Translations under genes and position numbers: made by a program
Notes under the pieces: generated by a model
Databases searched by the model: none
What the model was told of the DNA's origin: nothing
Seen by the model: the letters and a program-made list of their open reading frames with translations, nothing else
Assembly (NCBI GenBank): GCA_031255115.1
Contig: JAIRTD010000118.1
Location: 1 to 11,633, forward strand
Direction: 5' to 3'
Source of the DNA: Spirochaetaceae bacterium
GTDB lineage: Bacteria; Spirochaetota; Spirochaetia; Treponematales; Breznakiellaceae
DNA: 11,633 nucleotides
In this document: piece by piece, positions 1-5,382 of the stretch
How the letters are laid out: each line of letters begins with the position of its first letter
Numbering within the stretch: position 1 is the first letter of the stretch

Positions 1-325
1 GGCTTGAAAAGAGGCGGGATGTGTAATACTCAAGGCGGTGGATTTCAAAGTTTCCGGGGTTGAGGGTCATTTCGACATTGGCCGGTTCCCTGCCGTCAAG
101 TTTAACATGAATGTCATACCTGATCTGGCGGTCAGTCAGGTCCGAGATAGGCGGCTCATTGGCATTAATGGCGATGAGTTCGACCTTTCTGCCTATGTAG
201 GCAGAGATGAGCTTTTTAAGGGCTCCCTGGGACAGGGGGTTATCCCTGGTAAAGGCGGCCTTAAAGACATTATCCCTACAGATATCGATGATGTCTTCGT
301 CCGGGGCAAATTGGATGGTGTTCAT
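1..325 (-). CDS. Rpn-type PD-(D/E)XK nuclease / putative transposase, C-terminus beyond left edge
   Basis: Reading leftward from the ATG at 325, 108 codons are open to the window edge. The start is supported by a purine-rich AGGGAGGA-type ribosome site at about 329-338. The protein begins MNTIQFAPDEDIIDICRDNV and contains DNVFKAAF near residue 18, LTDRQIRYDI at about 63-72 and ANVEM at 82-86. Tyr-rich text (RLEYYTSRLF) follows. This order matches the N-terminal part of the Rpn / PDDEXK_2 family, which is very common in treponemes and is linked to recombination-promoting DNA cleavage. Candidate catalytic residues are Asp71 and Glu85. Residue 87 is Thr, where relatives usually carry Gln or Lys, so activity is uncertain. 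The plus-strand reading frame over the same bases is a shadow. The family call is by eye from motifs, and the missing part cannot be judged. Confidence 0.75.
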   Translation of the reverse strand, partial: MNTIQFAPDEDIIDICRDNVFKAAFTRDNPLSQGALKKLISAYIGRKVELIAINANEPPISDLTDRQIRYDIHVKLDGREPANVEMTLNPGNFEIHRLEYYTSRLFSS

Positions 326-628
326 GGTATTCCTCCCTGGTGTATAAGGCCCCACCCTGCAGATTGCTCTACTTTTGGAAGATTTTTTTTGAAAAAAAGT
401 AACCGCCAAGGTAAAAAAAGGAGGAAAATCCAGGCCGCGCCGACAAGTACGGACAGGGCAAAGGAGGAATTTTACCGCGAAGTTAAAGAAGTAAAAAAAG
501 GAAGGAAGAACTTGTTAGTGAGCGCTCAGTGAACTTCTGCTACTTATTCGACTTTGTGGTGAATTCTTCTTTATCAGGGAGGCGCGGATTTGTCGTCCGC
601 TCACCGTGGGATCATTAGTTGGGGGGTA

Positions 629-705
629 GCGCGAGACCTGGGGGCTCGCGCGTAGGCGGCCCTTCGAGACGCATTGGCATACCGGGAGCTTTATTTGGCC
701 TACGC
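629..705. repeat. GC-rich nested inverted repeats
   Basis: Two perfect inverted repeats overlap here. GCGCGAG (629-635) pairs with CTCGCGC (645-651) across a 9-nt loop. GCGTAGGC (650-657) pairs with GCCTACGC (698-705). A smaller one, GCGGA/TCCGC, lies just upstream at about 584-600. The block is unlike the coding DNA on either side. It could be a structured RNA or a mobile-repeat remnant. I recognise no known RNA family. Confidence 0.45.
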
Positions 706-792
706 CTGTTCCGCATCATCGCCGGGACCCGCTCACCGGTTCGCGGGATGAAGTCGGGCGGGGGGCGCGTAGTGCTGGCGACGCCTGGCGGC

Positions 793-814
793 GGGGGCAT
801 GGAAATGTGCCCCC
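793..814. repeat. Stem-loop with CATGGAAATG apex (copy 1)
   Basis: GGGGGCA (793-799) pairs perfectly with TGCCCCC (808-814) around an 8-nt apex. Alternatively CAT/ATG closes a GGAA tetraloop with a 2-nt bulge. The apex GCATGGAAATG followed by a C-run recurs upstream of the TraX gene at 10258-10277 with a different stem. No T-run follows, so it is not a classical terminator. Confidence 0.45.
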
Positions 815-916
815 TCTTCGACTTCGTGGTGAATTCTTCCTCCGCATCTTTGTGGTTGATTCTTCTTCAACCTCTGGTCGTGTCCGTCCATGGCGGCTCC
901 CCTTGACGCGGGTCTG

Positions 917-922
917 TATAAT
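917..922 (+). promoter_or_regulatory. Candidate -10 element for the flavin-lipoprotein cluster
   Basis: A perfect TATAAT hexamer lies 104 bp before the ATG at 1027. TTGACG at 903-908 is only 8 bp upstream, too close to act as its -35, and no good -35 is seen at 16-18 bp. The element is therefore supported only by the -10 match and its position between the repeat block and the first gene of the cluster. Confidence 0.4.
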
Positions 923-1026
923 AGATGAAAATGATTCCCAGGGAATATCAAAAAGACAAGGCCGTTGGCCTGTTTGTTCCCGTTAAGACTGCCTGCGGTT
1001 TGTGCCGTGATATTAAAGGAGCCTGT

Positions 1027-1776
1027 ATGAAAATTCGTTACTTTGTCTTGCTGGCCGTTATTTGCGCGATTGCTTTTGCGTCTTGCGCGTCAACAGCAGC
1101 CTATGATGCGTCCCGTTTTGCCTCCTGGGTGGATGAAGAAGCTATCTGGAGGACTGTATCCAACAAGTCTTTCAAGACTGGCCGTCAAAACGCCCCTACC
1201 GATACCCAGATCAACGATATTATGAAGCTGGTCCACAACACGCCTACCTCAGGCGGCGCCAAGGACTTTTTCTTCCTGGTCCTTAAAGATCCTGCCCAAC
1301 AGCAGGATGTAGTAGGCCAGGGTAATGCCAGCGATGGTACCATTACGGTAATGGTTTTTACTGACCGCGTGCTTGCCAATCCTCCCCGTAATGTTCCCCT
1401 GTCACAGGACAGAGGTTATGTAAACGCCGGTTTTGCCTGCGGTTATTTTAACCTGGCTGCTCTGAGCTATGGCTATGGGACCCACTATTATCTGACCCCC
1501 TCCGGCTATTACGGCAACCGGCCTCTCCGGGCGGAATATGTTGCCACAGACACCAAGCCCCCAATCGAGGATGTGTATCTCAAGGGCAAGGGGTATCAGT
1601 ACTTTGTTGACGGAAACTACGCGGGGAATCCCACCGGAAACGCCGATGGCGCTTATTATGATCCCTATGGCAACCTTAAATTCGTTCTGGCCATTGTTGT
1701 GGGCACCCTTGATGACACAGCCGATACCCAGCTTACCGCGCGCGGTTATCCGGCCAACTGGGCCTACGCTAAATAA
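1027..1776 (+). CDS. Nitroreductase-like lipoprotein
   Basis: This is a 249-residue exported protein, probably anchored to a membrane by lipid. Residues 1-19 form a signal peptide (positive start, then a hydrophobic run) ending in the lipobox FASC, with Cys20 as the lipidated residue. The ATG at 1027 is preferred over the in-frame ATG at 925 because AAAGGAG lies 6-7 nt upstream and the signal peptide then begins at residue 1. The mature part follows the nitroreductase pattern. A WRTVSNKSF segment (41-49) stands where the family has its Arg-rich FMN-binding start. NTPTSGGAKDFFFLVLKD (71-88) corresponds to the family's PSxxNxQPWxFVVV stretch. GYVNAGFACGYFNLAALSYG (130-149) corresponds to the central helix, and LKFVLAIVVG (217-226) to the closing strand. 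Export of a nitroreductase fold is unusual. The next gene overlaps its stop, and apbE is third in the cluster, consistent with a periplasmic flavoprotein. The family call is by eye; substrate unknown. Confidence 0.7.
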   Translation: MKIRYFVLLAVICAIAFASCASTAAYDASRFASWVDEEAIWRTVSNKSFKTGRQNAPTDTQINDIMKLVHNTPTSGGAKDFFFLVLKDPAQQQDVVGQGNASDGTITVMVFTDRVLANPPRNVPLSQDRGYVNAGFACGYFNLAALSYGYGTHYYLTPSGYYGNRPLRAEYVATDTKPPIEDVYLKGKGYQYFVDGNYAGNPTGNADGAYYDPYGNLKFVLAIVVGTLDDTADTQLTARGYPANWAYAK

Positions 1777-2432
1777 TGAGCACTATTGTGAACACTAGCG
1801 TGAACACCGGCGTAAAAGTCCTGGTTCTCCTTGGGGCGCTTGTTTTTGCGTCCTGCGCGAGCCAGGGCGCTGCGGTGGATGAATTTTCTTCCCAGGCGGC
1901 GGCGCTGTATCCGGCCAGTTACCGGCCTGTCCGTTCTTCATATACGGTGGACCCCAGATACGGCGATATATTGAATGCCTCCAGAGGCGCCGCTCCGGAC
2001 GGCACAAAAGTAATGGCCCTGCTTGTCAGGAGTTCAACTAGATACGATTCGGCGGGGAGCCGGGACCAGGGCTATCCCAGCCAGATTCCCAATCCGTACC
2101 GGATTCTTATTGTTATTGATGAAGACGCGAACCACGTCATTGCTTCCAGCATAGTCAGGGACGGCACCACTCAAAGCCAGTTTATTGTGCCTAAAGAAAA
2201 ACTTGCCGCCTACCAGGAAGTAATCATCAATGAAGAAACGGCCTTTGACGGTTTTACCGGCGGACTGGTTACCGGCAAACAGTTTGATGTGGAACTGGAT
2301 TCTTACGGTGTAGAAGTTATCACAGGCACGACCCTGATCTACACCGGCGCCACCGTGCAGGGGACTTTTTCCAGTCAGCTTATACGGAACGGTTTTATGG
2401 CCGCCGCGCGTTTTTATGTAAATAACAAGTGA
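1776..2432 (+). CDS. Probable FMN-binding-domain (RnfG/FMN_bind-like) lipoprotein
   Basis: This 218-residue protein starts at an ATG sharing its A with the last base of the upstream TAA (TAATG), so translation is probably coupled; there is no separate ribosome site. Its signal peptide has a hydrophobic run at 13-25 and lipobox FASC with Cys27, almost the same as the preceding gene. The C-terminal half looks like an FMN_bind domain. It has a YRILIVIDED strand at 108-117 and an NEETAFDGFTGG stretch at 152-163. Near the end come YTGATVQGT (189-197) and a helix, as in RnfG and NqrC, where a [S/T]GAT-x-[S/T] motif carries FMN attached by ApbE. Here the final position of the motif is Gln, so covalent flavin attachment would need a shifted acceptor such as Thr197, or does not occur. 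The domain assignment is tentative; the lipoprotein assignment is firm. Confidence 0.55.
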   Translation: MSTIVNTSVNTGVKVLVLLGALVFASCASQGAAVDEFSSQAAALYPASYRPVRSSYTVDPRYGDILNASRGAAPDGTKVMALLVRSSTRYDSAGSRDQGYPSQIPNPYRILIVIDEDANHVIASSIVRDGTTQSQFIVPKEKLAAYQEVIINEETAFDGFTGGLVTGKQFDVELDSYGVEVITGTTLIYTGATVQGTFSSQLIRNGFMAAARFYVNNK

Positions 2433-2549
2433 GCTTGTTCCAAGACTCGATTAGTTTCGGAACAAGCCCTTGGAAAAACCGGTCGAAGCCCGGTTTTTCC
2501 CCAAAAATTAAGGAAGCTGTTTCAAAGACTGAATTTTTGGGACAGCTTC
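2424..2549 (+). repeat. Cluster of packed inverted repeats before apbE
   Basis: Four perfect inverted repeats follow the stop of the upstream gene. They are GCTTGTTCC/GGAACAAGC (2433-2441 and 2459-2467), GGAAAAACCGG/CCGGTTTTTCC (2472-2482 and 2490-2500), CCAAAAATT/AATTTTTGG (2501-2509 and 2532-2540) and GAAGCTGT/ACAGCTTC (2513-2520 and 2542-2549). The last two interleave, so both cannot form as simple hairpins together. AACAAG (2424-2429) can also pair with CTTGTT (2434-2439), competing with the first. The array ends 8 nt before the ATG at 2558. It may be a compound palindromic repeat element or a leader that controls apbE. Confidence 0.6.
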
Positions 2550-2557
2550 AAGTATTT

Positions 2558-3751
2558 ATGAGATTTCTGTTCGGGCCGGAATTAGCGCCGGGACCGGGAA
2601 AGGACCTTGCCGTCCTGCTCCTTGTCTTTTGGTTGTTGGTTCCGGCTTCTCTTTTTGGCAGCCCCAAAAGCGAACTAACGGTCAAGCGCCGGGCCACCAT
2701 GGCCTACTTTGGTACCGTTACCCAGATTGTGGTCTTTGCCGACTTTTCCCGGAACGAGGCCCTGCAAAACTGGGAAAACTGCTGGACCGAAGCAAAGGCC
2801 CTCCTTGCCGAGCTCGAAACAAAACTCTCGCCTGAAATTCCAGAGGGAAGCATAGGCAGGTTTAACGCCCTGGACGCAGGGGGCAGCGTTATCATCGACA
2901 ACGAAACAGCCGAAGTTTTCCGCCTGGCCAGGGAGGTCCACGAAATCAGCGGCGGGGCTTTTAATCCGGCGGTCTATCTTTTGACGGATCTCTGGGGCTT
3001 TACTCCCCGCTTTAATCTCCCCGCCGCGTCCCGGCCCGTCATGCCCTATGACAGACCCGGCGGCCCTGGCTCTGCCCTGCCGGACCAGCGGTATATCAGG
3101 GCCTTTACCGGCCTTGCTGATTTTTCCCGCTGCGTCCTCACCGGCGAAGGAGGCCGCTTTGTTTTATCCAAGACCGGCCCCGACGAACTTGTAGACGGCC
3201 GGCGCTATTCCCTTAAAATAGACTTTGGGGCTGTCGGAAAAGGATATGCCGCGGAAAAACTCGCCGCCCTGCTTTACCGTTACGGCTACCGTTACGGGCT
3301 GGTAAATATCGGCTCAAGCAGTTTCCGGCTTTTGGATCGTTATGCGAAAGAAGATGAAAGCCCCGTGGCAGATGCCTTTGGCGCTGATCTATGGCCGGTA
3401 AATGTCCGCTCGCCCTTTGACCAGAGCGAAACCTACCTTACCGCTTACGGAAAAAACGAAGGTATCTCTACCAGTGGAAACTACGAGCGCTTTTATACCA
3501 TAAACAACAGGCGGTACAGTCATATCATCAACGGCAAAACAGGGGCTCCTTCCGAAGGAGAAATTATTTCCGCTACCGTAATAGGCGGAGACGCCGCGCG
3601 GAACGACGCCTTGACCACAGCGTTCTGCGTTATGTCCGCCGAAGAAGGGCGGCGTTTTATGGAAGAACACCTGCAAGACCATCAGGTAATTCTGATCCTC
3701 GCCGACGGCAGCCTCATAAGCAATACCACCAGGTATCGCCGTAATCCTTAA
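2558..3751 (+). CDS. apbE: FAD:protein FMN transferase (ApbE family)
   Basis: The enzyme splits FAD and attaches FMN by a phosphoester bond to Ser or Thr of exported proteins; the treponemal homologue Ftp can also hydrolyse FAD. From the ATG at 2558 it has 397 residues. A hydrophobic signal segment (DLAVLLLVFWLLVPASLFG, about 16-34) leads it across the inner membrane. Family landmarks in order are SIGRFNAL, HEISGGAFNPAVYLLTDLWGF, DFGAVGKGYAAEKLA, LVNIGSSSF, GISTSGNYERFY, SHIINGKTGAP and NDALTTAFCVM, matching the ApbE core and its Mg/FAD site. The usual HIIDPxTG reads HIINGKTG (Asp to Asn). An in-frame GTG at 2429 overlaps the upstream stop and would add 43 residues encoded by the inverted-repeat array. 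I prefer 2558 because the signal segment then lies near the N-terminus, although no clear ribosome site precedes it. Its likely clients are the two lipoproteins upstream. Confidence 0.85.
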   Translation: MRFLFGPELAPGPGKDLAVLLLVFWLLVPASLFGSPKSELTVKRRATMAYFGTVTQIVVFADFSRNEALQNWENCWTEAKALLAELETKLSPEIPEGSIGRFNALDAGGSVIIDNETAEVFRLAREVHEISGGAFNPAVYLLTDLWGFTPRFNLPAASRPVMPYDRPGGPGSALPDQRYIRAFTGLADFSRCVLTGEGGRFVLSKTGPDELVDGRRYSLKIDFGAVGKGYAAEKLAALLYRYGYRYGLVNIGSSSFRLLDRYAKEDESPVADAFGADLWPVNVRSPFDQSETYLTAYGKNEGISTSGNYERFYTINNRRYSHIINGKTGAPSEGEIISATVIGGDAARNDALTTAFCVMSAEEGRRFMEEHLQDHQVILILADGSLISNTTRYRRNP

Positions 3752-3761
3752 AGGGCCAATC

Positions 3762-4337
3762 ATGGAGAAAAAGCGCTGCCCCTGGTGCCTGGGGAACCCT
3801 GATTACCAGAAGTACCACGACGCCGAATGGGGAAAACCCCTAAAAAAAAGCCAGCGCCTTTTTGAACTCCTCATTTTGGAAGGCGCCCAGGCAGGTTTAT
3901 CCTGGCTTACCATACTCAAACGCCGGGAAGGATACCGCCGGGCTTTTAACGGCTTTGACCCTGAGCGCATTGCCCGGTATACCGCAAAAGATGTAGCAAG
4001 GCTGCTTGCCGATCCGGGGATTATAAGAAACCGCAGAAAGATTGAATCAACCATAGAGAACGCCAGGGCTTTTTTGCGAATCGAGGAAAACGTTTCCTTT
4101 TCAACATGGCTCTGGAACTGGGTAGACGGCAAACCCATTATCAATCACTTTAAAACCATGCGACAGATTCCCGCCTCTACCGGATTATCGGAGCGTATTT
4201 CCGCAGCGCTTAAAAAACAGGGCTTTTCGTTTGTGGGTCCGACTATTGTCTACGCCTATATGCAGTCGGCGGGCCTGGTGAACGATCATCTGCTAAGCTG
4301 TTTTAGGCATCCTGAGAACACGGGGCCGGAGAGATAA
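3762..4337 (+). CDS. tag: DNA-3-methyladenine glycosylase I
   Basis: This 191-residue cytoplasmic enzyme removes 3-methyladenine from alkylated DNA and so begins base-excision repair. Length and sequence fit E. coli Tag closely. The zinc-binding set is complete: Cys6 and His19 at the N-terminus (RCPWC...YHDAEWG) and His176 and Cys180 (NDHLLSC) near the C-terminus, with the family spacings of 13 and 4. The catalytic Glu is Glu40 in ILEGAQAGLSW, followed by the conserved base-pocket segment. AAGGG lies 6 nt before the ATG, and the gene starts 10 bp after the apbE stop, so it is probably co-transcribed. A functional link to the flavin genes is not apparent. The identification is secure. Confidence 0.93.
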   Translation: MEKKRCPWCLGNPDYQKYHDAEWGKPLKKSQRLFELLILEGAQAGLSWLTILKRREGYRRAFNGFDPERIARYTAKDVARLLADPGIIRNRRKIESTIENARAFLRIEENVSFSTWLWNWVDGKPIINHFKTMRQIPASTGLSERISAALKKQGFSFVGPTIVYAYMQSAGLVNDHLLSCFRHPENTGPER

Positions 4338-4338
4338 A

Positions 4339-4363
4339 TTGCCGCTGCTATGCGGCCCGGCAA
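4339..4363. repeat. Short inverted repeat after tag
   Basis: TTGCCG (4339-4344) pairs with CGGCAA (4358-4363), and, in competition, GCCGC (4341-4345) pairs with GCGGC (4352-4356). It begins two bases after the tag stop. There is no T-run after it, so a terminator role is doubtful. Confidence 0.35.
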
Positions 4364-4380
4364 GGTGCGGAAAAACGGGC

Positions 4381-4408
4381 TTGTTAATATTGAAAAACCG
4401 GGTATTAT
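4381..4408 (+). promoter_or_regulatory. Candidate promoter of the NlpC/P60 gene
   Basis: TTGTTA (4381-4386) and TATTAT (4403-4408) are separated by 16 bp. They lie about 47 bp before the ATG at 4455. Each hexamer has some mismatches to the sigma-70-type consensus, so this is a plausible but unproven promoter. Confidence 0.4.
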
Positions 4409-4454
4409 AGTAATCATGTTTCTTGACGGCCTCTTAAGCAGAGGGATGCTGCCG

Positions 4455-5291
4455 ATGAAAAAAACGGTTCTTGCAGGCGCGTGTTTTTTGCTGATTCTTG
4501 ACGCGGCTTTTGCCCTTGACCCTCTCAGACAGAAAATCATTGACGCGGCCAAAGAGTATGTGGGGGTTCCCTATGTATACGGCGCGGCTTCGCCTGAGGG
4601 CTTTGACTGCTCCGGCTTTGTGGGCTATGTCTATAACGCCGCCGCGGGCATTGCGCTGCCCCGGACTTCAAAAAACATCTGGACTTCGGGCCAGGCAGTG
4701 CAGAACGCCCAGCCAGGGGATATTATTGTTTTTGACACAGTAGGCGGGGCGCCCAGCCATGTGGCCATACTGCTCGATGATGAAACCATGATCCACGCCG
4801 TGTCCCAGGGGCCCCGGACCGGGGTAATCATATCGCCGGTCCAGGACCGCTACTTTGCTCCCCGGGTTATGGGCACGCGTTCCTTTATAGGCCCCGCCCG
4901 CTCAGGCCCTCAGGCAGCAGGAACTCCTTCGGGCGCGGGCCAAAACAGTCCGGCGAACCAGACCGACGGCGCCGAACTGGTAGGACTTACCATCTCAGGC
5001 CGGCCGGTAATTTCTTCCGACCGTATTCCCATTGCCCGGGGCAGCATGATACGTTTTGCCCTTACCAACAGTTCCGGACGGGACGGAGTCTTTGAGGTTC
5101 TTTTTTACAAGCTAGACCCTGACCCGGCAAAACATATAACCATAAGCCAGGGCCGCGTTGCGATAAAAAACAGCGAAATGGCCGAAACGCCGGTCTTTAC
5201 CTTTGCCGAAAACGGCCAGTACCGGCTCATCATTAAAACCAATGACAACCGGAAACTGCTTGAGAGAACCTGGCGGGTGCTTGAGTTGTAG
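4455..5291 (+). CDS. Secreted NlpC/P60-family cell-wall peptidase
   Basis: This is a 278-residue exported cysteine peptidase, expected to cleave peptide crosslinks or stems of peptidoglycan. The ATG at 4455 is chosen because AGAGGGA precedes it by about 8 nt and a typical signal peptide follows (MKKTVLAGACFLLILDAAFA, cleavage before LDP). In-frame ATGs at 4350, 4416 and 4446 give N-termini with no proper signal. The NlpC/P60 domain occupies about residues 24-145. It has YVGVPYVYGA, the nucleophile Cys52 in FDCSGFV, LPRTS, QPGDIIVF, His102 in PSHVAILL and a second His at 114 in MIHAVS. A Pro/Gly/Ser-rich linker (about 147-172) joins a beta-rich C-terminal domain (about 173-278) that I do not recognise; it may bind the wall or a partner. 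It probably has its own promoter. Confidence 0.88.
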   Translation: MKKTVLAGACFLLILDAAFALDPLRQKIIDAAKEYVGVPYVYGAASPEGFDCSGFVGYVYNAAAGIALPRTSKNIWTSGQAVQNAQPGDIIVFDTVGGAPSHVAILLDDETMIHAVSQGPRTGVIISPVQDRYFAPRVMGTRSFIGPARSGPQAAGTPSGAGQNSPANQTDGAELVGLTISGRPVISSDRIPIARGSMIRFALTNSSGRDGVFEVLFYKLDPDPAKHITISQGRVAIKNSEMAETPVFTFAENGQYRLIIKTNDNRKLLERTWRVLEL

Positions 5292-5315
5292 GGCTTTGTT
5301 TTGGAGAGGAACGTG

Positions 5316-5355
5316 TATAATCGGTTTATACGGGGATGGCCCGTAGGGGTTCCCC
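5316..5355 (+). promoter_or_regulatory. -10 element and leader hairpin before the Gfo/Idh/MocA gene
   Basis: A perfect TATAAT lies at 5316-5321, 62 bp before the ATG at 5383. No strong -35 is present; TTGTTT at 5296-5301 is only 14 bp away. Just downstream, GGGGA (5332-5336) pairs with TCCCC (5351-5355), with CCC/GGG inside, which would form a small hairpin in the leader RNA. Confidence 0.45.
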
Positions 5356-5382
5356 AAAAAATTCAAGGATAAGGAATATATT

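Larger units (their letters stand above)
463..866. repeat. Diverged copies of a short dispersed repeat (GTGGTGAATTCTTC type)
   Basis: The 24-mer at 547-570 recurs 270 bp downstream at 817-840 with 22 of 24 identical bases; the core is TGGTGAATTCTTC. A third, weaker copy, CTTTGTGGTTGATTCTTCT, lies at 848-866. An inverted, more diverged copy is at about 463-484 (its reverse complement reads AACTTCGCGGTAAAATTCCTC). Such phrases, read on the other strand as ACCACGAAG-like units, are known as degenerate dispersed repeats in many bacterial genomes. Their role is unknown. The spacing is irregular, which argues against CRISPR. Confidence 0.55.
326..1026. other. Gene-poor, repeat-bearing intergenic region
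   Basis: I find no convincing coding sequence in these 700 bases. Open frames here (for example 619-906 plus and 615-800 minus) are rich in Gly, Pro and Arg, lack ribosome sites and look like products of GC-rich non-coding DNA. The left part (about 370-510) is purine-rich with A and T runs. From 547 come short dispersed-repeat copies, and 605-800 is a GC-rich block with several perfect inverted repeats. A TATAAT hexamer at 917-922 and a 5' untranslated stretch lead into the lipoprotein gene at 1027. Confidence 0.6.

Noticed and set aside
38..532. Plus-strand open frame of 164 codons at the left edge
   Set aside because: It lies over the minus-strand Rpn-type gene, whose protein motifs and ribosome site are clear. 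The plus-strand product has no recognisable pattern and ends in a Lys-rich low-complexity tail.
547..866. Possible CRISPR array from the repeated GTGGTGAATTCTTC units
   Set aside because: Only a few units are present, spacing is irregular (270 bp, then about 28 bp), one copy is inverted, and no cas genes are nearby.
619..906. Open frames in the GC-rich block (plus 619-906, minus 615-800)
   Set aside because: The products are Gly/Pro/Arg-rich with no ribosome site, and the end of the plus frame is the dispersed repeat in translation.
903..922. TTGACG plus TATAAT as a full promoter
   Set aside because: The hexamers are only 8 bp apart, too close to act as a -35/-10 pair; only the -10 is kept.
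4350..4454. N-terminal extension of the NlpC/P60 protein from the ATG at 4350
   Set aside because: The extension covers the hairpin and candidate promoter and would bury the signal peptide; the ribosome site fits 4455.
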